A stretch of 64,000 nucleotides of DNA from Blastococcus sp. TF02A-30 (GTDB taxonomy: Bacteria > Actinomycetota > Actinomycetes > Mycobacteriales > Geodermatophilaceae): NCBI RefSeq assembly GCF_003319185.1, contig NZ_QOHJ01000006.1, positions 186,001 to 250,000 of the forward strand, written 5' to 3'. Both the position numbers and the translations under genes were made by a program. This document shows, one piece after another, positions 32,795 through 41,841 of the stretch (positions are counted from its first letter, which is position 1; every line of letters starts with the position of its first letter). Below the pieces are notes generated by a model. That model searched no databases, was not told the origin of the DNA, and saw only the letters and a program-made list of their open reading frames with translations.

Positions 32795-35700
32795 GTGAGC
32801 AGTTCTTCGTCCTTCGCGCACCTGCACGTGCACACCGAGTACTCGATGCTCGACGGTGCCGCCAAGCTGCCCGAGGTGACCAAGGCGGCCGCGGAGCAGG
32901 GGATGCCGGCGCTGGCCATGACCGACCACGGCAACGTGTTCGGCGCCTACGACTTCTACAAGCAGGCCAACGCCGCCGGGGTCAAGCCGATCATCGGCAT
33001 GGAGGGCTACTACACGCCCGGTTCCCGCTTCGACCGCGCGCCGTTCGACTTCGGCGACAACCTCATCGACGAGGAGGGCGACGGCGGGTCCAACCGCGGC
33101 AAGGCCGCGTACACGCACATGACGTTGCTGGCCCGCACCACCGAGGGGATGCACAACCTCTTCCGCATCTCCTCCCTGGCCAGCCTCGAGGGGCAGTACC
33201 GCAAGCCGCGCTTCGACCGCGACCTGCTGGAGAAGTACGGCACGGGCCTCATCGCCACCACCGGCTGCCCGTCGGGCGAGGTCAACATGTGGCTGCGCGC
33301 CGGCAAGGAGGACAAGGCGCGCCAGGCGGCGGCGGACTTCCAGGACATCTTCGGGCGGGAGAACTTCTACGCCGAGCTGATGGACCACGGGCTCTCGATC
33401 GAGAAGAAGACCCGCCCGGCGCTGCTGGCGATCGCCAAGGACCTCGGCATCCCGCTGCTGGCGACCAACGACCTGCACTACACGCACAAGGAGGACGCCG
33501 AGGCGCACGACGCCCTGCTGTGCATCCAGACCGGGTCCCGGCTCAACGAGCCCAACCGCTTCAAGTTCAACGGCGACGGCTACTACCTGAAGAGCGCCGC
33601 CGAGATGCGGGCGCTGTTCCCCGGTGACCTGCAGTCGGCCTGCGACAACACGCTGCTGGTGGCCGAGCAGTGCGAGGTGAAGTTCACCGAGGGCGCCGAC
33701 CTCATGCCGCGCTTCCCCCTGCCGCCGGGCGAGGACGAGACCTCGTGGTTCGTCAAGGAGGTCGAGCGGGGGCTGCACAAGCGCTACCCGAACGGCATCC
33801 CCGACCACGTGCGCAAGCAGGCCGACTACGAGGTCGGGATCATCACCCAGATGGGCTTCCCGGGGTACTTCCTCGTGGTCGCCGACTTCATCAACTGGGC
33901 CAAGGACAACGGCATCCGCGTCGGCCCGGGCCGTGGCTCGGCCGCCGGCTCGCTGGCCGCGTACGCGATGGGCATCACCGACCTCGACCCGCTGCAGCAC
34001 GGGCTGATCTTCGAGCGGTTCCTCAACCCCGAGCGCGTCTCCATGCCGGACGTCGACATCGACTTCGACGACCGCCGCCGGGGCGAGGTCATCCGGTACG
34101 TGTCGGAGAAGTACGGCGAGGAGCGGGTCAGCCAGATCGTCACGTACGGCACCATCAAGGCGAAGGCCGCGATCAAGGACGCCGCCCGGGTGCTCGACCG
34201 CCCCTACTCGGTGGGCGACGAGCTGACCAAGCTCATGCCGCCGGACGTGATGGGCAAGGGCATCCCGCTGACGGGTGTGTTCGACCCGTCGCACCCGCGC
34301 TACAAGGAGGCCGCGGAGTTCCGCGCCCGCTACGAGTCCGACCCCGGTGCGGCCGAGGTGGTCGACCAGGCCCGCAAGCTGGAGGGGCTGAAGCGGCAGT
34401 GGGGCGTGCACGCCGCCGGCGTCATCATCGGCCGCTACCCGCTGATCGACAGCATCCCGATCATGCGCCGCGAGGCCGACGGCGCGGTCATCACGCAGTT
34501 CGACTACCCGACCTGCGAGACGCTCGGCCTGCTCAAGATGGACTTCCTGGGGTTGCGCAACCTCACGGTCATCGACGACGCGCTGCGCAACATCGTGGCC
34601 AACGGCAAGGAGCCGGTGGACCTCGACGAGATCAGCAAGGACCTCACCGACAAGGCCACCTACGAGCTGCTCTCCCGCGGCGACACGCTCGGCGTCTTCC
34701 AGTTCGACGGCGGGCCGATGCGCTCGCTGCTGCGGCTGATGCGGCCGGACAACTTCGAGGACATCTCGGCCGTCGGCGCGCTCTACCGGCCGGGTCCGAT
34801 GGGTGCGAACTCGCACACCAACTACGCGCTGCGCAAGAACGGCCAGCAGGAGATCACGCCGATCCACCCCGAGCTGGCCGAGCCGCTCGAGGAGATCCTG
34901 GGCGGCACCTACGGCCTGATCGTGTACCAGGAGCAGGTCATGGCGATCGCGCAGAAGGTCGCCGGGTACTCGCTCGGCAAGGCCGATCTGCTGCGCCGCG
35001 CGATGGGCAAGAAGAAGAAGTCCGTCCTGGACGCGGAGTTCGTCGGCTTCGAGGCCGGGATGAAGGCCAACGGCTTCTCCGCCGCCGCGATCAAGACGCT
35101 GTGGGACATCCTCGTCCCGTTCGCCGACTACGCGTTCAACAAGGCGCACTCGGCCGCGTACGGGCTGATCTCGTACTGGACGGCCTACCTCAAGGCCAAC
35201 TACCCGGCCGAGTACATGGCCGGCCTGCTCACCAGCGTGCAGGACGACAAGGACCGCCGGCCGGTGTACCTGGCCGAGTGCCGCCGCATGGGCATCAAGG
35301 TCCTGCCCCCGGACGTCAACGAGTCGTCGTGGGACTTCACCGCCGTCGGCCAGGACATCCGCTTCGGGCTGGCCTCGGTGCGCAACGTGGGCCACAACGT
35401 CGTGGAGTCGATCGTCAAGGCGCGCGAGGAGAAGGGCGCCTACAAGGACTTGGCCGACTTCATGCGCAAGATCGACACGGTCGCCTGCAACAAGAAGGTC
35501 ATCGAGTCCCTCGCCAAGGCCGGCGCCTTCGACTCGCTCGGGCACTCCCGGCAGGGCATCGTCGCCATCCACGCCCAGGCCGTGGACTCCGCGATGGGGC
35601 TCAAGCGCAAGGAGGCCGAGGGCCAGTTCGACCTGTTCGGCAGCTTCGGCGCCGGCGACCCGGCGGACGACCCGTTCGGCAGCGCGCTGGACATCACCAT

Positions 35701-36352
35701 CCCCACCGCGGACTGGTCCAAGAGCGAGCGGCTGATGTTCGAGCGCGACATGCTCGGCCTCTACGTCTCCGACCACCCGCTGCACGGCGTCGAGCACGTG
35801 CTCGCGGCCAACGCCGACACCCCGATCGCGGAGATCAACGCCGGTGGCGTGGAGGACGGTGCCAACGTCACGATCGCCGGCATCCTGACCGCCGTCTCGC
35901 CGCGCACGAACAAGCAGGGCGCGCCGTGGGCCATCGCGACGCTGGAGGACCTCGAGTCCGGCATCGAGGTGCTGTTCTTCCCGAAGACCTGGGCGGAGGT
36001 CTCGGAGAAGGTGGTCCGGGACCAGATCGTCGTGGTCAAGGGGCGGATCAGCCGCCGCGACGACCAGCCCTCGCTGTTCGGGTCCGAGGTGACCATCCCC
36101 GAGCTCACCGACGGCCCGCGCGGCCCGGTGCTGGTGTCGATGGCCGCCGCCCGCTGCACCCCGCCGGTGGTGGAGCGGTTGCGCGAGGTGCTCGGCAGCC
36201 ACCCGGGCACCACCGAGGTGCAGCTGAAGCTCATCAACGGGGGGCGGGAGACGGTGCTCCGGCTCGACCAGGGTCTCCGCGTGCGGCCCAGCACCGCGCT
36301 CATGGGCGACATCAAGGCGCTGCTCGGGCCGACCAGCGTCGCGATCCTCTGA
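32795..36352 (+). CDS. dnaE: DNA polymerase III alpha subunit
   Basis: This is the replicative polymerase, 1185 residues, a standard DnaE1 length. An N-terminal PHP domain (HLHVHTEYSMLDG, then TDHGN, metal ligands largely intact) suggests the intrinsic proofreading exonuclease known for actinobacterial DnaE1. The polymerase core has GPGRGSAAGSLAAY and the catalytic PDVDIDFDD, with the third Asp downstream. The C-terminus has a helix-hairpin-helix region and an OB fold (NVTIAGILTAVS). GTG 32795 has TTGAGGAG upstream. Confidence 0.97.
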   Translation: MSSSSSFAHLHVHTEYSMLDGAAKLPEVTKAAAEQGMPALAMTDHGNVFGAYDFYKQANAAGVKPIIGMEGYYTPGSRFDRAPFDFGDNLIDEEGDGGSNRGKAAYTHMTLLARTTEGMHNLFRISSLASLEGQYRKPRFDRDLLEKYGTGLIATTGCPSGEVNMWLRAGKEDKARQAAADFQDIFGRENFYAELMDHGLSIEKKTRPALLAIAKDLGIPLLATNDLHYTHKEDAEAHDALLCIQTGSRLNEPNRFKFNGDGYYLKSAAEMRALFPGDLQSACDNTLLVAEQCEVKFTEGADLMPRFPLPPGEDETSWFVKEVERGLHKRYPNGIPDHVRKQADYEVGIITQMGFPGYFLVVADFINWAKDNGIRVGPGRGSAAGSLAAYAMGITDLDPLQHGLIFERFLNPERVSMPDVDIDFDDRRRGEVIRYVSEKYGEERVSQIVTYGTIKAKAAIKDAARVLDRPYSVGDELTKLMPPDVMGKGIPLTGVFDPSHPRYKEAAEFRARYESDPGAAEVVDQARKLEGLKRQWGVHAAGVIIGRYPLIDSIPIMRREADGAVITQFDYPTCETLGLLKMDFLGLRNLTVIDDALRNIVANGKEPVDLDEISKDLTDKATYELLSRGDTLGVFQFDGGPMRSLLRLMRPDNFEDISAVGALYRPGPMGANSHTNYALRKNGQQEITPIHPELAEPLEEILGGTYGLIVYQEQVMAIAQKVAGYSLGKADLLRRAMGKKKKSVLDAEFVGFEAGMKANGFSAAAIKTLWDILVPFADYAFNKAHSAAYGLISYWTAYLKANYPAEYMAGLLTSVQDDKDRRPVYLAECRRMGIKVLPPDVNESSWDFTAVGQDIRFGLASVRNVGHNVVESIVKAREEKGAYKDLADFMRKIDTVACNKKVIESLAKAGAFDSLGHSRQGIVAIHAQAVDSAMGLKRKEAEGQFDLFGSFGAGDPADDPFGSALDITIPTADWSKSERLMFERDMLGLYVSDHPLHGVEHVLAANADTPIAEINAGGVEDGANVTIAGILTAVSPRTNKQGAPWAIATLEDLESGIEVLFFPKTWAEVSEKVVRDQIVVVKGRISRRDDQPSLFGSEVTIPELTDGPRGPVLVSMAAARCTPPVVERLREVLGSHPGTTEVQLKLINGGRETVLRLDQGLRVRPSTALMGDIKALLGPTSVAIL

Positions 36353-36399
36353 GCCGGGGCGCCGAGCGCGGACCGGCGGGACCGTTGTTCACTGGGTCC

Positions 36400-37041
36400 G
36401 TGAGCACCCCGCCGTTCCCGCCCGGCCCGCCGTTCCCCGCGGGGCACCCGGGGCCCTCGCCGGATGCCCGCTGGGGTGGCCGCCGCGAGCTGCGTGCCGA
36501 CCGGCGCAGTGCCGTCGTGCTCGCGCTGGGCCTGGCCCTCGCCGGCATACCGGCGGGCGTGCTGTGGCGGGTGCTCGCCCCTCGGGCAGACTTCCGGATC
36601 ACCGAGGCCGGGCCGGTCCCCGTCGGCACGCCGTCCAGCGAGCTGCTCGCCGCCGTCGACGGGGTGTTCGTGCTGGTGCTCTCCGCAGCCGGCCTGCTGG
36701 CCGGGCTGGTCGCCTGGCTGCTGCGCCGCCGGCGCGGGGTCGCGGTGGTGCTCGCCCTGGCACTGGGGACCGCGGCCACCGGGCTGGTCGCCTGGCAGGT
36801 CGGCGAGCTGCTCGCCCCCGGGCCCTCCCGGGAGCAGCTCACCGAGGTGGGTGCGCGGGTGAGCACCGGGATCGAGCTCGGCTCGCTGCCGGCGCTGGCG
36901 GTCGCGCCGTTCGTCGCGCTGCTGGTCTACGTCCTCGGCGTGCTGGTCAACGCCGACGACTCCCTCGGCCGGCCCGGCGGGGGAGCAGCCCGCGGTGCCG
37001 GCGAGCCCGAGCAGCAGCCGGAACCGGCGGCCCTGGGCTGA
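36400..37041 (+). CDS. Four-helix membrane protein, DUF2567-like
   Basis: The 213-residue product has a Pro/Gly-rich cytoplasmic start, an Arg-rich patch and about four membrane helices (starting near residues 45, 90, 115 and 160). The loop between helices 1 and 2 (APRADFRITEAGPV) resembles the DUF2567 family found in actinobacteria. No function is known. GTG 36400 is 47 bp after dnaE. The gene converges with the Lon-domain gene, 6 bp apart. Confidence 0.7.
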   Translation: MSTPPFPPGPPFPAGHPGPSPDARWGGRRELRADRRSAVVLALGLALAGIPAGVLWRVLAPRADFRITEAGPVPVGTPSSELLAAVDGVFVLVLSAAGLLAGLVAWLLRRRRGVAVVLALALGTAATGLVAWQVGELLAPGPSREQLTEVGARVSTGIELGSLPALAVAPFVALLVYVLGVLVNADDSLGRPGGGAARGAGEPEQQPEPAALG

Positions 37042-37047
37042 CCTGCG

Positions 37048-37875
37048 TCAGTTCACCGTCATCGGCGTCGCGAACCGCTGCAGCGGCACGGGGACGGCGC
37101 CGATCGTCTGCAGCAGCGTGAGCTCCCGGCGGAGCAGCCGCGACTCCGCGGCCAGGCGCCGCCGGGTGGTCGACTCGGCCAGCAGCGCCTGGCGGTCCTC
37201 CGTCGTCAGGAGCGCCGCCGAGGCGACCAGCCAGGACAACGCCACCGGGTCGTCGGCGACCGCCGCGAGCAGCGCCGCCCGCTCGGCGTCCTCTCCGCCG
37301 CTGCCGGCACCGAGCTCGGCGACCTCGCCGACGTAGTCGGAGAAGAGGTCCTGCACCCCCTGCGCGAGGACGGCCAGGGAGTCGCGGGCCACCGACGAGA
37401 CGACCTCGTCCAGCTCGTCGTCGCAGGCCGGCACCCCGCCGGGGGCGGCGATGCCTGCCCCCGGCAGCACCAGGCCCTCGGTGTCGGCCGCGGCCTCCTC
37501 GGCGGCCTCCTCGTCGGCCAGCCACTCCACCTCGCCCTGCAGGTACGGCGGGTCGTCGGCGACCACGACGTCCAGCAGCCGGAACCGGTCCCCGCCCACG
37601 GTCACCACCCGGAACCCGCCGTCGGCCTGCGGGCGGACCATCTGCAGCCGGGCGGTGCAGCCGACGTCGTACAGCGCCTCCGCCGGCGCGACGCGCTCGA
37701 CCTCCCAGCCCTGCCGGATGGCGACGACCCCGAAGAAGCGCCGCTCGCTGTCCTCGGGCAGGGCCTGCAGGTCGTCGACCAGCCGGCGGTAGCGGGGCTC
37801 GAAGACGTGGAGGGGCAGGACCACGCCGGGGAACAGGGGGGTCCCGAGCGGGAAGAGGGGGATGAGCTCGCCCAT
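37048..37875 (-). CDS. Lon protease N-terminal (LON substrate-binding) domain protein
   Basis: The 275-residue protein begins with the LON domain signature [27 protein letters not shown] and continues with the beta-rich domain (about to residue 200) and a helical end. It has no AAA+ ATPase or Ser-Lys protease domain, so it is not Lon itself. Stand-alone members probably bind unfolded or specific proteins. ATG 37875 has TAGGCT 6 nt upstream on the minus strand, a leaderless layout. Confidence 0.85.
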   Translation of the reverse strand: MGELIPLFPLGTPLFPGVVLPLHVFEPRYRRLVDDLQALPEDSERRFFGVVAIRQGWEVERVAPAEALYDVGCTARLQMVRPQADGGFRVVTVGGDRFRLLDVVVADDPPYLQGEVEWLADEEAAEEAAADTEGLVLPGAGIAAPGGVPACDDELDEVVSSVARDSLAVLAQGVQDLFSDYVGEVAELGAGSGGEDAERAALLAAVADDPVALSWLVASAALLTTEDRQALLAESTTRRRLAAESRLLRRELTLLQTIGAVPVPLQRFATPMTVN

Positions 37876-37881
37876 CCCGGC

Positions 37882-37887
37882 AGCCTA
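37882..37887 (-). promoter_or_regulatory. -10 hexamer TAGGCT, leaderless layout
   Basis: Read on the minus strand, TAGGCT is separated by 6 nt from the ATG of the Lon-domain gene, with no ribosome site between. The hisD -10-like hexamer (37934-37939) faces the other way 46 bp off, so this is a compact divergent promoter. Confidence 0.6.
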
Positions 37888-37933
37888 CGGTCGCGCCCGC
37901 GACGGCGTCGGACGGTCCCGCCCGGGCGCTGGC

Positions 37934-37939
37934 TACGCT
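37934..37939 (+). promoter_or_regulatory. -10-like hexamer for the hisDCB operon
   Basis: TACGCT is the only TAnnnT hexamer I found in this divergent gap on the plus strand. It lies 103 nt before the hisD start. A transcript from it would carry a leader of about 97 nt made mostly of the 23-bp repeats. Confidence 0.45.
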
Positions 37940-37957
37940 GGAACCTCCGCTCACCCA

Positions 37958-38030
37958 CACCGTGTCGTCCCCCGCCCACCCACCGTGTCTTCCCCCGCCC
38001 ACCCACCGTGTCTTCCCCCGCCCACCCACC
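37958..38030. repeat. 23-bp tandem repeat in the apparent hisD leader
   Basis: Three contiguous 23-bp units begin at 37958, 37981 and 38004, with a truncated fourth at 38027. Units 2 and 3 are identical (CACCGTGTCTTCCCCCGCCC then ACC) and unit 1 differs by one base in the GTGTCGTC core. The array ends exactly at the ribosome site GGAGG (38031-38035). There are no spacers, so it is not CRISPR. Period 23 is not a multiple of 3, so no repeated peptide is encoded. Confidence 0.92.
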
Positions 38031-38042
38031 GGAGGCCATCCC

Positions 38043-39347
38043 GTGCTCGCCCGCATCGACCTGCGTGGATCCGCGCTGCCGGGGAGCCGTGACCTCGCCG
38101 GCCTCCTGCCGCGGGCCGCCACCGACATCGACTCGGTCCTGGCCACGGTCCGCCCGCTGTGCGAGGACGTCCGCATCCGCGGCGCCCAGGCGGTCCGGGA
38201 GATCACCGCGCGGCTGGACGGTGTGGACAACGAGGACTTCGCGGTGCCGCACGAGGCGCTGGACCGCGCGCTGGCCGAGTGCGAGCCGGCGCTGCGGGCG
38301 GCGCTCGAGGAGGCGATCTCCCGGGTGCGGACCGTGCACGCCGACCAGCGGCGCACCGACGTCACCACCCAGGTGGTCCCCGGCGGCACGGTCACCGAGC
38401 GCTGGGTGCCGGTGCGCCGGGTGGGCCTGTACGTGCCCGGCGGCCTGGCGCCGCTGCTGTCCAGCGTGGTCATGAACGTCGTCCCCGCGCAGATCGCCGG
38501 CGTGGAGTCGATCGCCGTCGCCTCCCCGCCGCAGCGCGACCACGGTGGTCTGCCCGACCCGGGTGTGCTCGCCGCGTGTGCGCTGCTGGGCATCCGCGAG
38601 GTCTACGCCGTCGGCGGGGCGCAGGCCATCGCGATGTTCGGCTACGGCGCCGGCTCGTGCGAGCCGGTGGACATGGTGACCGGCCCCGGCAACGTCTACG
38701 TGACGGCGGCCAAGCGGCTGCTCCGCGGGCTGATCGGGGTCGACGCCGAGGCCGGCCCGACCGAGGTGGCGATCCTCGCCGACGACACCGCCGACCCCGC
38801 GCACGTGGCGGCCGACCTGATCAGCCAGGCCGAGCACGACCCGCTGGCCGGTGCGGTGCTGGTCACCCCGAGCGAGGAGCTGGCCGACGCCGTCCTGTCG
38901 CTGGTGCCGGGTCAGGTGGCGGCCACCAAGCACTCCGACCGGATCACCACGGCCCTGAACGGCAGCCAGTCGGGCGTCGTGCTGGTCGACGACCTCGACG
39001 CCGGCCTGCGGGTGGTGGACGCCTACGCCGCCGAGCACCTGGAGATCCAGACCCGGGACGCGCGGGAGGTCGCCGCGCGGGTGCGCAACGCCGGCGCGAT
39101 CTTCGTCGGGGCGTGGTCGCCGGTGTCGCTGGGCGACTACTGCGCCGGGTCCAACCACGTGCTGCCCACCGGCGGCTGCGCGCGGCACCAGAGCGGCCTG
39201 TCGGTGCAGTCGTTCCTGCGCGGCATCCACGTCGTCGACTACGACGAGCAGGCGCTGGCCGGCGTGGCCGCGCACATCGACGCCCTCGCCGGCGCGGAGG
39301 ACCTCCCCGCGCACGCGGCGGCGGTGCGGATCCGGCAGCGCTCGTGA
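38043..39347 (+). CDS. hisD: Histidinol dehydrogenase
   Basis: HisD performs the last two steps of histidine synthesis, oxidising histidinol to histidine with two NAD+. The 434-residue zinc enzyme has the family blocks [20 protein letters not shown]-like [33 protein letters not shown] and [13 protein letters not shown] 38043 sits 7 nt after GGAGG. An in-frame GTG at 37962 would extend it through the 23-bp repeats, which is unlikely. The stop overlaps hisC by 4 bp. Confidence 0.96.
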   Translation: MLARIDLRGSALPGSRDLAGLLPRAATDIDSVLATVRPLCEDVRIRGAQAVREITARLDGVDNEDFAVPHEALDRALAECEPALRAALEEAISRVRTVHADQRRTDVTTQVVPGGTVTERWVPVRRVGLYVPGGLAPLLSSVVMNVVPAQIAGVESIAVASPPQRDHGGLPDPGVLAACALLGIREVYAVGGAQAIAMFGYGAGSCEPVDMVTGPGNVYVTAAKRLLRGLIGVDAEAGPTEVAILADDTADPAHVAADLISQAEHDPLAGAVLVTPSEELADAVLSLVPGQVAATKHSDRITTALNGSQSGVVLVDDLDAGLRVVDAYAAEHLEIQTRDAREVAARVRNAGAIFVGAWSPVSLGDYCAGSNHVLPTGGCARHQSGLSVQSFLRGIHVVDYDEQALAGVAAHIDALAGAEDLPAHAAAVRIRQRS

Positions 39348-40456
39348 GCTCCTTGGACGAGCTCCCGCTGCGGCCGGAGCTGCGGGGCCGCACGCCCTAC
39401 GGCGCCCCGCAGGTGCCGGCGACGCACCGGCTGAACACCAACGAGAACCCGCACCCGCTGCCCGACGAGCTGCTCGCCGACCTGGGAGCCGCGCTCGGCC
39501 ACGCGGCGCTGGAGCTCAACCGCTACCCCGACCGGGACGCCCGCGCGCTGCGAGCGGATCTCGCCGCCTACCTGTCCCGGACGGCGGGCGTGGTCGTGGC
39601 GCCGGAGCAGGTGTGGGCGGCGAACGGGTCCAACGAGGTGCTGCAGCAGATCCTGCAGGCCTTCGGCGGCGCGGGGCGCACGGCGCTGGGGTTCACGCCG
39701 TCGTACTCGATGCACCCGATCATCGCGGCCGGCACCGGCACCGGCTGGGTGGACGGGCACCGCCGTGCCGACTTCACGATCGACGCCGCCGCCGCGGCCG
39801 CGCAGGTGCGCGAGGTATCGCCCGACGTCGTCTTCGTGACCAGCCCGAACAACCCCACGGGGACCGCCGTCGCGCTGGAGACCATCGTCGAGCTGTACGA
39901 CGCGACGTCGGGCGTGCTGGTGGTGGACGAGGCGTACGCGGAGTTCGCCCGCACCGGGACGCCGTCGGCGCTCACCCTGCTGCCGGGGCGGCCGCGGCTG
40001 ATCGTGAGCCGGACGATGAGCAAGGCGTTCGGCATGGCCGGGCTGCGGCTGGGCTACCTGGCCGCGGACCCTGCCGTCGTCGACGCGCTGCAGCTGGTCC
40101 GGCTGCCGTACCACCTGAGCTCGCTGACCCAGGCCGCGGCGCGGGCGGCGCTGGCGCACACCGACGCGCTGCTGGCGACGGTCGACGCGGTCAAGGCCGA
40201 GCGCGACCGGATCGTCGCCGCGCTGCCCGCCATGGGGCTGACCAGCGTGCCCAGCGACGCCAACTTCGTGCTGTTCGGCCGGTTCGCCGACGCTCCGGCG
40301 GCCTGGCAGGCGCTGCTGGACCGCGGGGTGCTGGTCCGCGACGTCGGGCTGCCCGGCTGGCTGCGGGTGACCGCCGGCACCACCGCGGAGACCGACGCGT
40401 TCCTCACCGCGCTGGGTGAGGTCGCACCGTCGTTCCGCGTTCGTGAGGGAGACTGA
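39344..40456 (+). CDS. hisC: Histidinol-phosphate aminotransferase
   Basis: The 370-residue fold-type I PLP enzyme transfers an amino group from glutamate to imidazole-acetol phosphate. [11 protein letters not shown] at the N-terminus, [15 protein letters not shown] and the PLP-lysine motif [14 protein letters not shown] are all present. GTG 39344 overlaps the hisD stop (GTGA). Some actinobacterial HisC proteins also accept aromatic amino acids. The sequence alone does not tell. Confidence 0.95.
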   Translation: MSSLDELPLRPELRGRTPYGAPQVPATHRLNTNENPHPLPDELLADLGAALGHAALELNRYPDRDARALRADLAAYLSRTAGVVVAPEQVWAANGSNEVLQQILQAFGGAGRTALGFTPSYSMHPIIAAGTGTGWVDGHRRADFTIDAAAAAAQVREVSPDVVFVTSPNNPTGTAVALETIVELYDATSGVLVVDEAYAEFARTGTPSALTLLPGRPRLIVSRTMSKAFGMAGLRLGYLAADPAVVDALQLVRLPYHLSSLTQAAARAALAHTDALLATVDAVKAERDRIVAALPAMGLTSVPSDANFVLFGRFADAPAAWQALLDRGVLVRDVGLPGWLRVTAGTTAETDAFLTALGEVAPSFRVREGD

Positions 40457-40461
40457 CCACC

Positions 40462-41058
40462 ATGAGCCGCACTGCACGAGTCGAGCGCGAGACCAGCGAG
40501 ACCAAGCTGGTCGTGGAGCTGGACCTCGACGGCACCGGGACCAGCGCGATCAGCACGGGCGTCGGGTTCTACGACCACATGCTGACGGCGCTGTCCAAGC
40601 ACAGCGGCATCGACCTCACCGTCCGGGCCGACGGCGACCTGCACATCGACGCGCACCACACCGTCGAGGACGTCGCCATCGCGCTCGGGCAGGCGTTCGC
40701 GGAGGCGCTGGGCGACAAGCGCGGGATCACGCGCTACGGCGACGCGACCATCCCCATGGACGAGGTGCTCGCGCAGGCGGCGGTCGACCTCTCCGGGCGG
40801 CCGTACTTCGTGCACGCCGAGCCGGAGAACATGACGCCGATGATCGGGCCGGACTACCCGACGTCGCTCACCAAGCACGTGCTCGAGTCGTTCGCCTTCA
40901 ACGCGCGGATCAGCCTGCACGTGCGGGTGCTGTACGCCGGCCGCGACGCGCACCACATCGTGGAGGCGCAGTTCAAGGCGCTGGCCCGGGCGCTGCGCAC
41001 CGCGGTCGCGATCGACCCGCGGGTCACCGACGTCCCCTCCACCAAGGGCGCGCTGTAG
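40462..41058 (+). CDS. hisB: Imidazoleglycerol-phosphate dehydratase
   Basis: The 198-residue protein is the monofunctional plant/actinobacterial type, without the phosphatase domain of enterobacterial HisB. The two His-rich manganese motifs are HHTVEDVAI (about residue 64) and [18 protein letters not shown] near the C-terminus, with FYDHML in between. It is 5 bp after hisC. Histidinol phosphatase must be coded elsewhere. Confidence 0.96.
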   Translation: MSRTARVERETSETKLVVELDLDGTGTSAISTGVGFYDHMLTALSKHSGIDLTVRADGDLHIDAHHTVEDVAIALGQAFAEALGDKRGITRYGDATIPMDEVLAQAAVDLSGRPYFVHAEPENMTPMIGPDYPTSLTKHVLESFAFNARISLHVRVLYAGRDAHHIVEAQFKALARALRTAVAIDPRVTDVPSTKGAL

Positions 41059-41062
41059 CCCC

Positions 41063-41242
41063 ATGACGTTCGGTCTGGTGCTGCTGATCTTCGGCGGCTT
41101 CCTCCTGGGCGGAACGTGGAGCGTCTGGCAGTCGGGGCAGGACGAGGGCCGGCCGCGCTCGGGGCCGCAGATCGCCCTGGCCGCCGTCATCCTGATCGCG
41201 GCGCTGCTGGCCACCGTCGCGGGGATCCTCTACCTGGTGTGA
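41063..41242 (+). CDS. Small membrane protein in the his operon, 59 residues
   Basis: This short frame begins with ATG 41063, 4 bp after the hisB stop, and ends with a stop overlapping the next GTG. The peptide has two membrane helices (MTFGLVLLIFGGFLLGG and ALAAVILIAALLATVAGILYLV) joined by a short polar loop (QSGQDEGRPRSG). Tight coupling on both sides and a clean two-helix pattern make it a likely real gene. I do not recognise a function. Confidence 0.75.
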   Translation: MTFGLVLLIFGGFLLGGTWSVWQSGQDEGRPRSGPQIALAAVILIAALLATVAGILYLV

Positions 41243-41841
41243 GCCGGGCGGCTGACGAGGAGCGGTTCCTCGGGATCGTGCTGGCCGACCCCACGGTGCG
41301 CGCAGTCCTGCACCGCGCCCCCGCCCTGGGCCTGGCGGACTGGTGGCTCACGGCCGGGGTGCTGTTCCAGACGGTGTGGAACGACCTCACAGGGCGGCCG
41401 CCCGGGACCGGCATCCGGGACGCCGACTTCTTCTACTTCGACGAGGACACCTCGTGGGAGGCGGAGGACGCCGTCATCCGTGCCGGTGCCGAGCTCTTCG
41501 CCGATCTGCCGGTCCCGGTCGAGATCCGCAACGAGGCCCGGGTGCACCTCTGGTACGCCGAGCGCTTCGGGACGCCCGCCCCGCCGTTCCGCGACTGCGC
41601 CGACGCCATCGACTCCTTCGCCGCGGTCTGCTGCGCCTACGGGGTGACGGTGGACGGCGACGGCCGGCCGCGGGTCTACGCACCGTTCGGCTACGACGAC
41701 CTCTTCGCGCTCGTGGTGCGACCTAACCCGCGACTCGCGCCGCGGCACGTCTACGAGGCCAAGGCGGAACGGTGGCTGGGGGAGTGGCCCGAGCTCACGG
41801 TCCTGCCCTGGTCGGAGGGACCCGGAGAGACGCTCAGCTGA
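41239..41841 (+). CDS. Nucleotidyltransferase-family protein (DUF925-like)
   Basis: The 200-residue protein matches the nucleotidyltransferase-like family formerly called DUF925. Motifs are WWLTAGVLFQTVWN, GIRDADFFYFD (an Asp pair suited to a metal site), EIRNEARVHLWY and the DCADAIDSFA...YGV segment. No substrate is established for the family. GTG 41239 overlaps the 59-residue gene. Its stop overlaps the stop of the convergent HNH gene within the palindrome TCAGCTGA. Confidence 0.82.
   Translation: MSRAADEERFLGIVLADPTVRAVLHRAPALGLADWWLTAGVLFQTVWNDLTGRPPGTGIRDADFFYFDEDTSWEAEDAVIRAGAELFADLPVPVEIRNEARVHLWYAERFGTPAPPFRDCADAIDSFAAVCCAYGVTVDGDGRPRVYAPFGYDDLFALVVRPNPRLAPRHVYEAKAERWLGEWPELTVLPWSEGPGETLS

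Noticed and set aside
37958-38030. CRISPR array
   Set aside because: The 23-bp units are directly contiguous with no spacers, and no cas genes are nearby.
37958-38042. Histidine attenuator peptide in the hisD leader
   Set aside because: The repeat gives several CAC triplets, but the 23-bp period shifts the frame each time, no run of His codons exists, and no terminator/antiterminator pair is seen.
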